Source: Flavobacterium sp. LC2016-13
Lineage (GTDB): Bacteria; Bacteroidota; Bacteroidia; Flavobacteriales; Flavobacteriaceae
DNA: 64,000 nt
NCBI RefSeq assembly: GCF_009707955.1
Contig: NZ_WMDQ01000001.1
Location: forward strand, 558,001-622,000
Direction of reading: 5' to 3'
This document shows, piece after piece, positions 34,173 to 43,324 of the stretch (position 1 is its first letter; each line of letters opens with the position of its first letter). Under the pieces are notes generated by a model. The model was not told the DNA's origin. It saw only the letters and a list, made by a program, of their open reading frames with translations, and did not search any database. Made by a program: the position numbers and the translations under genes.

Positions 34173-35954
34173 ATGAAAAGCAATTTACTTTCGAACATAT
34201 TTAATCCTGCCGATTTACGTCTTTTAAAAGAAGAACAGCTTCCTGAGGTTGCTCAGGAATTACGTCAGTTTATTATTGATGTTGTTTCTGTAAAAGAAGG
34301 ACATTTGGGCGCCAGTTTAGGTGTAATTGAATTGACGATTGCTTTGCATTATGTTTTTAATACGCCTGAAGATTTATTGGTTTGGGATGTTGGACACCAG
34401 GCTTACGGACACAAAATTTTGACCGAAAGAAGAGAAAATTTCCATACGAACAGACAAATCGGAGGACTTTCGGGTTTTCCTAAAAGAAGCGAAAGTGTTT
34501 ATGATACTTTTGGCGTTGGACATTCTTCTACTGCTATTTCTGCAGCACTGGGAATGGCAATTGCTTCTAAATTAAAGGGAGAAATCAACAAACAGCATAT
34601 TGCAGTTGTGGGCGATGCTTCTATCGCATCAGGAATGGCTTTTGAAGGCTTAAATCATGCCGGAGTTACGGATGCCAATATTCTCGTAATTTTGAATGAC
34701 AACGCTATTGGAATTGATCCGAGTGTTGGGGCTTTAAAGAAATATTTGACTGCGGTAAAAAACGGAAAAAATCCGAAACAGAATAATATCATTAAATCAT
34801 TAAATTTTGATTATTCAGGACCAATAGACGGTCATGACCTTCCAACATTAATCAAAGAATTAAATCGATTAAAAAAGATAAAAGGACCTAAATTCCTTCA
34901 TATTGTAACTACAAAAGGAAAAGGTTTACAGCAAGCTGAGGAAAATCAGGTAAAATACCATGCACCCGGAAAATTTGATGCTTCGACTGGAGAAATCCAT
35001 TTAAAATCTGAAGAAAATCTTCCTCCAAAATATCAGGATGTTTTTGGTTTAACCATTTTGGATTTGGCACGAAAAAACGAAAAAATTATCGGAATTACGC
35101 CTGCAATGCCATCAGGAAGTTCTTTAAAATTTATGATGGATGAAATTCCGGAACGTGCTTTTGATGTTGGAATTGCAGAGCAACATGCCGTAACGCTTGC
35201 GGCCGGAATGACAACTCAGGGAATGGTCGTGTATTGCAATATTTATTCGACTTTTTTACAACGTGCTTACGATCAGGTTATTCATGATGTTGCGTTACAA
35301 AATTTACCTGTTATTTTTTGTTTAGACAGAGCCGGATTGGTGGGAGAAGATGGCGCTACACATCACGGTGTTTTTGATATTGCTTATTTAAGATTAATTC
35401 CGAATATGATTATTTATGCCCCAATTAATGAAATTGCGCTGCAAAACATTTTATATACGGCTCAATTAGGTTTAGATCATCCAATCGCTATTCGATATCC
35501 GAGAGGAAGAGGCGTTTTCCCGAGTTGGGAAGTAGCAAATTTCGGACAATATGAAAATATTAAAATTGGTGAGGGAATTTGCTTAAAAAGCGGTACTAAA
35601 ACTGCTGTTTTATCAACGGGAGCAATTGGTAATAATGTAATTTCTGCCATTAACGAATGTGGCAATCCGGAAACAATTGCCCATTATGACTTTCCTTTTA
35701 TTAAACCACTAGACAACAACTTATTACACTATATTTTTAAAACTTTTAAGACCATCATTACCATCGAAGACGGTGTTGTATATGGAGGTTTTGGAAGTGC
35801 TATTTTAGAATTTGCAGCTGCTAATAACTTCACAAATAAAGTACTAATTTTGGGCATACCTGACGTGTTTATTGAGCATGGAACTGTTTCAGAATTACAA
35901 CAATTGTGCAAAATTGACGTTAAAAGTTTAGTAAATCTTTTTTCAGACCATTGA
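34173..35954 (+). CDS. dxs: 1-deoxy-D-xylulose-5-phosphate synthase
   Basis: This 593-residue thiamine-diphosphate enzyme joins pyruvate and glyceraldehyde-3-phosphate in the first step of the MEP isoprenoid pathway. Domains in order are: ThDP-binding with DVGHQAYGHKILT and the GDASIASGMAFEGLN...LNDN cofactor motif; a pyrimidine-binding domain with the conserved ITPAMPSGSSLKFM and GIAEQHAVTLAAGM; and a transketolase C domain ending in VFIEHGT. The Mg/ThDP motif starts GDA rather than GDG, which is ordinary for Bacteroidetes. It is slightly shorter than the roughly 620-residue proteobacterial form. It lies alone between the array and a DUF3078 gene. Confidence 0.95.
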   Translation: MKSNLLSNIFNPADLRLLKEEQLPEVAQELRQFIIDVVSVKEGHLGASLGVIELTIALHYVFNTPEDLLVWDVGHQAYGHKILTERRENFHTNRQIGGLSGFPKRSESVYDTFGVGHSSTAISAALGMAIASKLKGEINKQHIAVVGDASIASGMAFEGLNHAGVTDANILVILNDNAIGIDPSVGALKKYLTAVKNGKNPKQNNIIKSLNFDYSGPIDGHDLPTLIKELNRLKKIKGPKFLHIVTTKGKGLQQAEENQVKYHAPGKFDASTGEIHLKSEENLPPKYQDVFGLTILDLARKNEKIIGITPAMPSGSSLKFMMDEIPERAFDVGIAEQHAVTLAAGMTTQGMVVYCNIYSTFLQRAYDQVIHDVALQNLPVIFCLDRAGLVGEDGATHHGVFDIAYLRLIPNMIIYAPINEIALQNILYTAQLGLDHPIAIRYPRGRGVFPSWEVANFGQYENIKIGEGICLKSGTKTAVLSTGAIGNNVISAINECGNPETIAHYDFPFIKPLDNNLLHYIFKTFKTIITIEDGVVYGGFGSAILEFAAANNFTNKVLILGIPDVFIEHGTVSELQQLCKIDVKSLVNLFSDH

Positions 35955-36000
35955 AAATAATTATTTTGCACCGCCAAAAAAAAAATCAAAAGTTAACCTA

Positions 36001-37005
36001 ATGAAATTATTTCGATTCCCTTTCTTATTTTTCCTCTTTATTTTTTCAATTTCGACATCTGCTCAAAGTATTATTCGGACTACTTTAGATCCGGGTCAAT
36101 TACCTCCACCTCCTTCAAACTGGACTAAGAAAAACCAACTTGGTTTTGATATTTCAGAAATTGCTTTTGTGAATTGGAGTGCCGGGGGAACAAGTTCTAT
36201 TTCCGGACTTTTTAAAGGAGAATTTGGAAGAACTTATATTAAAGGAAATCATAAATGGGCAAATGAACTTATTATAAAATATGGTTTAAATAAGCAAGAT
36301 GGTACTGAATTAAGAAAAACAGACGATGCCGTTGCGCTTAACTCTACTTACGGTTTTAGAAAAGATACTACTTCAAATTGGTATTATTCTGGTAAGTTTA
36401 ATTTTAATACGCAGTTTACAAACGGTTATAATTATCCAAACCGTGATATTGCGATCTCTAAACCATTTGCACCGGCTTATATCTTTTTAGGAGCTGGAGC
36501 TGAGAACTCGAACAAGCAGAAAAACAGAACGTTTTATTTCTCTCCTATTACGTTGAAAACTACTTTGGTTTTAGATCAATATTTAGCAAATCAAGGAGCT
36601 TTTGGTGTTAAAAAAGCGGTATATATTACAGATCCTAATGATGCAACAAATCAAATTTTAGTTCAGGAAGGACAAAAGGTAAAAGCCGAATTTGGTATTT
36701 TATTTACAGGATATATGAAAAGCGAAATCTATAAAAATATTTTCTACGAAAACAGATTGAGCTTATATACGGATTATTTAAACCGTTTTGGAAATGTCGA
36801 TGTCGATTACGATACGCGTCTTGATCTTGTTGTAAATGCTTATGTAAAAGCAAATATTGGCATTCATTTAGTATATGACGACGATATTAAAACCAAAAAA
36901 GACGTTGTTGATCCAACTACAGGAACAACATCTCAGGTTAATGACGGACCAAGAGCTCAGTTAAGACAAGTTTTAGGTGTTGGTTTAGTATATGCTTTTC
37001 AATAG
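36001..37005 (+). CDS. DUF3078 family outer-membrane-like protein
   Basis: 334 residues with a signal peptide (cleavage after STSAQ). The mature chain starts with a proline-rich segment, then NWSAGGTSSISGLFKGEFGR, the signature of DUF3078, and continues as alternating amphipathic strands with many aromatic residues (probably a beta-barrel of the outer membrane). The function of DUF3078 is not known. It lies 46 nt after dxs, with a weak promoter-like TTATTTTG near 35968, so it may or may not be co-transcribed. A perfect palindromic terminator follows. Confidence 0.85.
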   Translation: MKLFRFPFLFFLFIFSISTSAQSIIRTTLDPGQLPPPPSNWTKKNQLGFDISEIAFVNWSAGGTSSISGLFKGEFGRTYIKGNHKWANELIIKYGLNKQDGTELRKTDDAVALNSTYGFRKDTTSNWYYSGKFNFNTQFTNGYNYPNRDIAISKPFAPAYIFLGAGAENSNKQKNRTFYFSPITLKTTLVLDQYLANQGAFGVKKAVYITDPNDATNQILVQEGQKVKAEFGILFTGYMKSEIYKNIFYENRLSLYTDYLNRFGNVDVDYDTRLDLVVNAYVKANIGIHLVYDDDIKTKKDVVDPTTGTTSQVNDGPRAQLRQVLGVGLVYAFQ

Positions 37006-37025
37006 AACATTTACTTCTATTATAT

Positions 37026-37066
37026 AAAAAAAGAGCCCATAAAATATTTTATGGGCTCTTTTTTTA
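37026..37066. terminator. Bidirectional terminator between DUF3078 and dgt
   Basis: A perfect 16-bp palindrome (37030-37061, AAAGAGCCCATAAAAT with its complement) has A- and T-runs on either side, between convergent genes. Confidence 0.9.
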
Positions 37067-37079
37067 TATGCAGTACGAG

Positions 37080-38426
37080 TTAATTACTTTTTCTTCCGTT
37101 AATCGTTTCGAATAATTCTAACGCATTTCCATCTGTTAAAAGTGAAACAAAATGACAAATATGAAGCAAACGTTCGTATAAATTAGTTTTTTCTAAATGA
37201 TGTTTTTCCGGCAGCATTTTCAAAATTAAATTATCATAATTCGATGCTTTTCCTTCGTATTTATTATTAAAAGCAGTTATAAATTTATCCAGCAAAGTTT
37301 GAATAATCTGATAACCCACAATTTCTTTTTCGATTACTTCACGGCTTTGGTATATTTTTTCAACACTTAATTGAATAATATCATTCATTTGAGCTTTGTA
37401 TTTACTTTTATCTGTTAAAGCAAAAGGGAAATTTCCGGCCAGAATTGCTTCTTCGTTTTCAACAAAAACATCAACAGCGTCATTAATTAAAGCTCCAATT
37501 GCCAAAGCGCGCAAATAACTAATTCGGTCTTCTTTAGTTTCTAATAATTTATATTTGGCAACGCCAATATTGTCTTTTACCAGTTTAATCAAATATTCAA
37601 GAGCATAATCTTCAGAAACTAATCCAAGGTTTATTCCGTCTTCAAAGTCAATAATCGTGTAACAAATATCATCTGCAGCTTCAACCAAATAAGCAAGCGG
37701 ATGTCTTTCAAAACCAATATCATCACCTTCTTTATTAGGAATCATTCCCATTTCCTGGGCTACTTCTTCAAAAAATGATTTATCTGTCTGAAAGAAACCA
37801 TATTTTTTATCGGCGATATTGTTTGTTGGCTTTTTAGGAAGGCTTTCTTTTGGATATTTCATAAAAGCGCCCAAAGTCGCGTACGAAATTCGGAGTCCGC
37901 CTTCAATTCCTGGACGGCTTGCTGAAAGTACTGAGAATCCGTTTGCATTTCCTTCAAAATCAATTAAATCCTGCCATTGTTTTGCCTTTAATTGATCTTT
38001 GTATTTTAATCCGTTTCCGATAGAAAAATATTCCCCTATAGCTTTTTCACCAGAATGCCCAAAAGGCGGATTTCCAATATCATGCGCCAAAGAAGCTGCC
38101 GCCACAATAGCACCAAAATCGTTCAGATGATAACCATGGACTTCTTTTAAATGTGGGTATTTTTCAATAATTTTTTTCCCGACCAAACGTCCTAATGAAC
38201 GTCCAACAACAGAAACTTCTAAACTATGTGTAAGACGTGTATGAACGAAATCTGTTTTAGAAAGTGGGATAACCTGTGTTTTATCCTGCAAAGATCTAAA
38301 TGCTGCCGAAAATATAATTCGGTCATAATCAACCTCAAAACCTAACCTGGTATCGTCTTGTTCTAAACGTAATCTTTTGCTAGTATCGCCTTGGCGTTTG
38401 AGTGATAAAAGTTGTTCCCAGTTCAT
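37080..38426 (-). CDS. dgt: Deoxyguanosinetriphosphate triphosphohydrolase
   Basis: This 448-residue HD-domain enzyme hydrolyses dGTP to deoxyguanosine and triphosphate. The motifs are HTRLTHSLEVSVVGRSLG (first His), the metal pair in AHDIGNPPFGHSGE and the later aspartate in AADDICYTIIDFEDGI. Its length and motifs match the Dgt family of Bacteroidetes. It controls dNTP balance and is cytoplasmic. A 7-nt-unit micro-array begins 7 bases upstream of the ATG. No operon partner. Confidence 0.92.
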   Translation of the reverse strand: MNWEQLLSLKRQGDTSKRLRLEQDDTRLGFEVDYDRIIFSAAFRSLQDKTQVIPLSKTDFVHTRLTHSLEVSVVGRSLGRLVGKKIIEKYPHLKEVHGYHLNDFGAIVAAASLAHDIGNPPFGHSGEKAIGEYFSIGNGLKYKDQLKAKQWQDLIDFEGNANGFSVLSASRPGIEGGLRISYATLGAFMKYPKESLPKKPTNNIADKKYGFFQTDKSFFEEVAQEMGMIPNKEGDDIGFERHPLAYLVEAADDICYTIIDFEDGINLGLVSEDYALEYLIKLVKDNIGVAKYKLLETKEDRISYLRALAIGALINDAVDVFVENEEAILAGNFPFALTDKSKYKAQMNDIIQLSVEKIYQSREVIEKEIVGYQIIQTLLDKFITAFNNKYEGKASNYDNLILKMLPEKHHLEKTNLYERLLHICHFVSLLTDGNALELFETINGRKSN

Positions 38427-38432
38427 TTTTCT

Positions 38433-38467
38433 ATTTTAGATTTCTGATTTTAGATTTTAGATTGAAG
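38433..38467. repeat. Phased 7-nt micro-array upstream of dgt
   Basis: ATTTTAG, ATTTCTG, ATTTTAG, ATTTTAG, ATTGAAG: five units in exact 7-nt phase. The same unit family occurs at 19883-19917, almost 19 kb away. Confidence 0.7.
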
Positions 38468-38531
38468 CTCAAAAATACGTTTTATTTTAGGATAATATTA
38501 AATAAAAATAGGCCTCAGGTGACATTAAATA

Positions 38532-38609
38532 TTTTTTTCCGCCACGAATTCACGAATTAATTTTACCACAGTAATCTGCAAAAATTCGTGAATTCGTGGC
38601 GGAAAAAAA
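38532..38609. repeat. Perfect long inverted repeat (CCGCCACGAATTC family)
   Basis: Two 27-nt arms (38532-38558, 38583-38609), fully complementary, surround a 24-nt centre. The arms contain the word CACGAATT twice. It could act as a terminator for the Lrp gene on the minus strand, because A/T runs flank the stem. Confidence 0.85.
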
Positions 38610-38635
38610 AATCACTACAAGTTATAATCTGTTTA

Positions 38636-39097
38636 TTAAAACTCTAACGCCGTACTGTGCTTAATTTCCCCCATTACAAAAATACTATTCGTATTTCCTA
38701 TGTTTTCAATAGTTGACAATTTATTCATTACAAAATCCTGATAACTAGTCATATCCTGAACAAGAATTTTAAGCATAAAATCATAATCGCCGGCAATATT
38801 ATAACATTCTATAATTTCAGGAAGCGCTACAATATCTTTTACAAAATTACTTCCCACATTTTTTGCGTGTTCTTTTAGTCGAACATTACAAAAAACTGTC
38901 ATACCACGATTCATTTTCTTTTTGTCCAGCAAGGCAACATATTTAGTAATATAACCATCACGTTCAAGTCTTTTTATTCGTTCATAAACAGGCGTTACAG
39001 TTAAGAATAATTTACTTGCAAGGTCTTTTGTGTTAATATTTGAGTTCTCCTGAAGGTGTTTCAAGATCAATAAATCGGTTTTATCTAGATTTTCCAT
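38636..39097 (-). CDS. Lrp/AsnC family transcriptional regulator
   Basis: The 153-residue protein has an N-terminal helix-turn-helix (LQENSNINTKDLASKLFLTVTPVYERIKRLERDGYI, residues 14-50) and a C-terminal RAM/ligand-binding domain (from about residue 65, with VALPEIIECYNIAGDYDFMLKI). Members respond to amino acids. It is divergent from metE and shares a 157-nt intergenic region that contains repeated TACTGAA half-sites. A role in controlling metE is therefore likely, but that is inference. Confidence 0.9.
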   Translation of the reverse strand: MENLDKTDLLILKHLQENSNINTKDLASKLFLTVTPVYERIKRLERDGYITKYVALLDKKKMNRGMTVFCNVRLKEHAKNVGSNFVKDIVALPEIIECYNIAGDYDFMLKILVQDMTSYQDFVMNKLSTIENIGNTNSIFVMGEIKHSTALEF

Positions 39098-39178
39098 AGT
39101 ATTTTTTACGGCTAAAGGTTCATTTAAATAATATTCACAGTAATTAAAACTTTAAAAATTAAATTTTAAAATACATTT

Positions 39179-39248
39179 TACTGAAATAATTACCAAATAT
39201 AAGTTATAAAATCTAATACAATAAATTTGTTCAGTAAAAAATACTGAA
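39179..39248 (+). promoter_or_regulatory. metE promoter region with TTCAGTA / TACTGAA sites
   Basis: The -7 element TAAATTTG is at 39222-39229. A perfect inverted repeat TTCAGTA-n5-TACTGAA lies at 39230-39248, directly after it and ending 6 bases before the ATG. A further half-site TACTGAA is at 39179-39185. This is a likely operator for the neighbouring Lrp-type regulator. Confidence 0.5.
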
Positions 39249-39254
39249 ACAAAA

Positions 39255-41576
39255 ATGAAAACAACTAATTTAGGTTATCCAAGAATTGGAAGTAACAGAG
39301 AATTAAAAAAAGCCAGCGAATTGTATTGGGCGGGACAACTTTCGGTTGAAGAACTTATTCAAACCGGAAAAGATATCCGTCGTACCAACTGGCAATTACA
39401 AGCTGAAGCCGGAGTAGATTTAATTCCGTCTAATGATTTTTCTTTTTACGATCAGGTTCTTGATTTAACTTTGGCTTTGGGAGCAATTCCGGCACGTTAT
39501 CACGAATTTGCCAAAACAAACTCTTCTATCGATTTGTATTTTGCAATGGCAAGAGGTGCACAAAAAGACGGACAGGATGTTGTTGCTATGGAAATGACAA
39601 AATGGTTCGATACCAACTATCATTATATCGTTCCTGAATTTACTAAAAACCAAAAATTCGAATTGTTTTCAGAAAAAATAATTACTGAATTTAAAGAAGC
39701 AAAAGATTTAGGAATCGTTACAAAACCAGTTTTAATCGGGCCAATTTCATACTTGCTTTTGGGAAAAGAAAAAGAAGAAGGTTTTCACCGAATTGATCTT
39801 ATCGATGCTTTACTTCCTGTTTATTTTGAAATTTTCGAAAAACTACAAGCAGAAAATGTTAAATATATTCAATTAGATGAGCCTTTCCTGGCATTGAATT
39901 TAACTGATAAGGAAAGAAATACGTTTACAGAAGTATACAATGAAATCAACATTCGTTTCCCAAAAATTAAAATTGTTTTAGCGAATTATTTTGATTGTTT
40001 CGGAGAAAACCTGGCTACAGCTTTGGCTTTGCCTGTTGATACATTTCATTTAGATTTAGTTCGTTGTCCGCTTCAATTAGATGATATTTTAGAATCCGGG
40101 AAATTAGCTTCAAACGTAAACCTTTCATTGGGAGTTGTTGACGGAAGAAATATCTGGAAAAATGACTTTAAAAATTCTTTAAGCCTGATCAAAAAAGCAA
40201 CTGATGCTTTAGGAGAAAACAGAATTTTGGTTGGCCCATCTTGTTCCTTAATTCACAGTCCTTGCGATTTAGATCTGGAAACTAATGATGCTACTTTAAC
40301 TCCGGAAATTAAACAATGGCTTGCTTTTGCTAAACAAAAAATCAACGAAATTGTTCTTTTAAAGCAATTCGCTTCAAATGAAGTTGACACTAAAAACTCA
40401 GCTGCATTTGAGCAAAATACTATTGCGAATGACAATCGTAAAACTTCAAAATTAATTCATAATAACGAAGTTAAAGCGCGTGTTGTCGGAATTACAGCTT
40501 CTGATGACAAACGTAAAAGTACTTTTGCAGTTAGAAGAAAAAGCCAAATCGAAGCTTTAAATCTGCCATTATTCCCAACCACTACAATTGGTTCTTTTCC
40601 TCAAACTGCCGAAGTGAGAAGCTGGAGAGCGAAATTCAAAAAAGGAGAATTGACTACGGAACAATACAATGATTTAATCGAAAAAGAAACGGAAGCTACA
40701 ATTCGTTTTCAGGAAGAAACAGGAATCGATGTTTTGGTTCACGGAGAATTTGAACGTAATGATATGGTGGAATATTTCGGTGAACAATTAGCCGGATTTA
40801 CTTTTACCAAAAACGGCTGGGTTCAAAGTTACGGAAGCCGTTGTGTGAAACCTCCGGTTATTTATGGTGACGTTTCAAGACCAAACCCTATGACAGTAAA
40901 ATGGTCAAAATATGCACAATCTTTGACTCCAAAATGGGTAAAAGGAATGCTTACGGGTCCTGTAACGATTTTGCAATGGTCATTTGTTCGTAACGATCAG
41001 CCGCGTTCTGAAACTTGTACGCAAATTGCTTTGGCCATTCGTGATGAAGTTGTAGATCTTGAAAAAGCCGGAATCAAAATTATTCAAATTGATGAGCCAG
41101 CCATTCGCGAAGGTTTATCATTGAGAAAAGAAGAATGGGCAAATTATTTGGATTGGGCTGTAAAAGCTTTCCGTATTTCTGCAAGTGGCGTTCATGACGA
41201 TACGCAAATTCACACGCACATGTGTTACAGCGAATTTAACGACATTATTCAAAACATTGCTGATATGGATGCTGACGTTATTACAATTGAATGTTCACGC
41301 TCGCAAATGGAGCTTTTAGATGCTTTTGCCAACTTTAAATATCCAAACGAAATTGGTCCCGGAGTTTATGATATTCACTCTCCGCGTGTTCCTTCAAGTC
41401 AGGAAATGGTAAGATTATTAGAAAAGGCTTCAGCAGTTATTCCGGTAGATCAGCTTTGGGTAAATCCTGATTGTGGTTTAAAAACACGTCATTGGGATGA
41501 AACTAAAAAAGCCTTAATCGAAATGGTTGCCGCAGCTCAGGAAATGAGAGCTGCAGTTGAAAATCCCGTTACTTAA
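39255..41576 (+). CDS. metE: Cobalamin-independent methionine synthase MetE
   Basis: The 773-residue enzyme transfers the methyl group from 5-methyltetrahydropteroyl-triglutamate to homocysteine. The N-terminal half begins TNLGYPRIGSNRELKKA. The catalytic C-terminal half starts near residue 440 (PLFPTTTIGSFPQTAEVR). The zinc ligands appear as HTHMC near residue 653 and in NPDCGLKTR near residue 738. The window also encodes a B12-dependent MetH, so the cell has both routes. metE has no riboswitch upstream but faces an Lrp-type regulator gene with palindromic sites between them. Confidence 0.96.
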   Translation: MKTTNLGYPRIGSNRELKKASELYWAGQLSVEELIQTGKDIRRTNWQLQAEAGVDLIPSNDFSFYDQVLDLTLALGAIPARYHEFAKTNSSIDLYFAMARGAQKDGQDVVAMEMTKWFDTNYHYIVPEFTKNQKFELFSEKIITEFKEAKDLGIVTKPVLIGPISYLLLGKEKEEGFHRIDLIDALLPVYFEIFEKLQAENVKYIQLDEPFLALNLTDKERNTFTEVYNEINIRFPKIKIVLANYFDCFGENLATALALPVDTFHLDLVRCPLQLDDILESGKLASNVNLSLGVVDGRNIWKNDFKNSLSLIKKATDALGENRILVGPSCSLIHSPCDLDLETNDATLTPEIKQWLAFAKQKINEIVLLKQFASNEVDTKNSAAFEQNTIANDNRKTSKLIHNNEVKARVVGITASDDKRKSTFAVRRKSQIEALNLPLFPTTTIGSFPQTAEVRSWRAKFKKGELTTEQYNDLIEKETEATIRFQEETGIDVLVHGEFERNDMVEYFGEQLAGFTFTKNGWVQSYGSRCVKPPVIYGDVSRPNPMTVKWSKYAQSLTPKWVKGMLTGPVTILQWSFVRNDQPRSETCTQIALAIRDEVVDLEKAGIKIIQIDEPAIREGLSLRKEEWANYLDWAVKAFRISASGVHDDTQIHTHMCYSEFNDIIQNIADMDADVITIECSRSQMELLDAFANFKYPNEIGPGVYDIHSPRVPSSQEMVRLLEKASAVIPVDQLWVNPDCGLKTRHWDETKKALIEMVAAAQEMRAAVENPVT

Positions 41577-41617
41577 TAGTTTTATTTAAATACATTTTTG
41601 TTTTTTATTGCCAGCGA

Positions 41618-41661
41618 GTGAAGTCGAAAATCTTGTAGTTATGATTTAATTTCGACTTCAC
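41618..41661. repeat. Inverted repeat downstream of metE
   Basis: GTGAAGTCGAAA (41618-41629) and TTTCGACTTCAC (41650-41661), perfect 12-nt arms and 20-nt centre. It may serve as a weak terminator, though no T-run follows. Confidence 0.7.
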
Positions 41662-41706
41662 TTTAGTTGGTATTTTTGGCATTTTATTCATAGTTATATT
41701 TCACAA

Positions 41707-41737
41707 AAAAAAGGCACCCAAATTGGAGTACCTTTTT
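41707..41737 (-). terminator. Terminator of barrel gene 1
   Basis: A stem of A5-GG-C-AC against GT-A-CC-T5 (one mismatch) around the loop CCAAATTGGA, with an A-run on the left that is a T-run on the minus strand. Confidence 0.75.
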
Positions 41738-41760
41738 CAAATTAAAATATATTCTAAAAC

Positions 41761-42348
41761 TTAAAAATTCTTTGAGATCCCTACAGAAAATGCTTTTCCA
41801 AAATTGAAATTAAAGCTTTTGCTATCACTTCCGTAATCTCCTTCGTAGTTAAATGTATTATAACCTATGCCTCCAATGTTGAAGTTTAGACCAAATCCTT
41901 TATGAACATTAATAAAAATTGCTGGCGTAACACCAATATAAAACCCGTCACCTTTATTAACAGTAGAAAGTGTTTCATTTCTAGTAGTATTTTTTTGGTT
42001 GTGAAAACCTAGTCCCAGATCTGCATAAGCAGAAAAAGTTTGATTTAAAGGCTTAGAATAACGTAAAAAGCCTCCTATAGAAAAAACATTAGATTTTGAT
42101 TCATTATTATTATTATTGAATTCTTGTTTTGAAGTACCAACTCCTCCTTCAATACCCGCAGTCCAGTTTTCGTGAAATTGATATCCTACTTTAGGCCAAA
42201 AAAGAAAAGAGTTAGATTTAATTTCTAAATCTGAACTTGATGCGTTTTGAGAATTGAACTCTAGACTTCCCATAACTAAAACTGAACCTTTTTGGGCATT
42301 TGCAAAGCCAAAAACTGACAACGCAAGAATAAGTAACATTTTTTTCAT
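41761..42348 (-). CDS. Outer-membrane beta-barrel protein, copy 1
   Basis: 195 residues with a signal peptide (cleavage after FANAQ). The rest is a small beta-barrel of about eight amphipathic strands. It contains VGYQFHENWTAGIEGGVG, LGLGFHNQKN and YIGVTPAIFINVHKGFGLNFNIGG, and ends with an aromatic residue (VGISKNF), the usual C-terminal outer-membrane sorting mark. It is closely related to the next gene (42603-43181), from which it arose by tandem duplication. The function of such OmpX/PorT-like barrels here is unknown. Confidence 0.82.
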   Translation of the reverse strand: MKKMLLILALSVFGFANAQKGSVLVMGSLEFNSQNASSSDLEIKSNSFLFWPKVGYQFHENWTAGIEGGVGTSKQEFNNNNNESKSNVFSIGGFLRYSKPLNQTFSAYADLGLGFHNQKNTTRNETLSTVNKGDGFYIGVTPAIFINVHKGFGLNFNIGGIGYNTFNYEGDYGSDSKSFNFNFGKAFSVGISKNF

Positions 42349-42548
42349 AATTGTGTATATTAAAATTTAATACTTATTTACCAACAACGATGCCATCATT
42401 ATTAATAATTTCAATCAGAAAAACAACATTCTAATTATCAATATCTTACAAATTAAAAACTTACAACAAAACTAAACGCAACGAGAATGACCTTAAATAG
42501 TATTCTATAATTGAAGAATTTAAAATCAAAACTATGTCTTTCATAAAT

Positions 42549-42578
42549 ACAAAAAAGCACCCCAATTGGAGTGCTTTC
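42549..42578 (-). terminator. Terminator of barrel gene 2
   Basis: AAAAGCAC / GTGCTTTC around CCCAATTGGA, with an A-run on the left. The loop is almost the same as in the terminator of copy 1, so the terminator was duplicated with the gene. Confidence 0.8.
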
Positions 42579-42602
42579 TGAAATTGAATATATGATTTAA
42601 GA

Positions 42603-43181
42603 TTAGAAGTTTTTAGAAACTCCAATGTTAAATGTTTTACCAAAATTAAAATTGAAGTTTTTATATTCTGGTCCGTTGTTGTCATAGTTGATTGTACCGT
42701 AGTTCAAACCACCAATGTTAAAGTTTAAACCAAAACCTTTTTTCATATCGATGAAAAGAGCTGGTGTTATTCCAACATACATACCATCACCTTTTGCAGT
42801 TGTAGTAAGTGGTCCTGCATACGTTTTATCTTTTTCACTTTGAAAACCAGCTCCTAATTCTGCAAAGAATGAGAAAGTTGGGTTCAATGGCATTGTGTAA
42901 CGTAAAAATGCACCTAATTTAGTAGTGTTGAATCTATCTTCGTTTGTTCCTTGTTTTGTTTTAGAAGAACCAAAAGAAGCTTCACCTCCTACAGTCCAAT
43001 TATCGTGAAATTGGTATCCTACTTTAGGAGAAAAATCAAATTCATTATTCTTAACTTCATTATTACCAAGAGTTCTTGTTTCTGAAGAATAACCAATACT
43101 TCCACCAACTAAGATTGTTCCTTTTTGTGCATTTGCAAAGCTAACCATAGCTAATGCAAGAATAACTAACATTTTTTTCAT
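42603..43181 (-). CDS. Outer-membrane beta-barrel protein, copy 2
   Basis: 192 residues with a signal peptide (FANAQ). It has the same strand pattern as copy 1 (VGYQFHDNWTVGGEASFGSS, LGAGFQSEKDKT, YVGITPALFIDMKKGFGLNFNIGG, end VGVSKNF-like). About half of the residues match copy 1. It lies 254 nt upstream of copy 1 with its own terminator, so the two are independent units. It probably sits in the outer membrane. No function can be given. Confidence 0.82.
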   Translation of the reverse strand: MKKMLVILALAMVSFANAQKGTILVGGSIGYSSETRTLGNNEVKNNEFDFSPKVGYQFHDNWTVGGEASFGSSKTKQGTNEDRFNTTKLGAFLRYTMPLNPTFSFFAELGAGFQSEKDKTYAGPLTTTAKGDGMYVGITPALFIDMKKGFGLNFNIGGLNYGTINYDNNGPEYKNFNFNFGKTFNIGVSKNF

Positions 43182-43300
43182 TGTAAATAATTTAAATTTA
43201 ATATCCCTTTAACAATAACGATGCCGTAGCGCCTGACTATTAAGATTTTTTTATGATTTCTTTAGAAGACAAAAATTTAGCAATCAAGACTATTTCTGTT

Positions 43301-43308
43301 TACTTTTG
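43301..43308 (+). promoter_or_regulatory. Putative -7 element for gldA
   Basis: TACTTTTG fits TAnnTTTG, 17 bases before the gldA ATG, so the leader would be only about ten bases. Confidence 0.45.
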
Positions 43309-43324
43309 TAGCAAATAAATAGTC

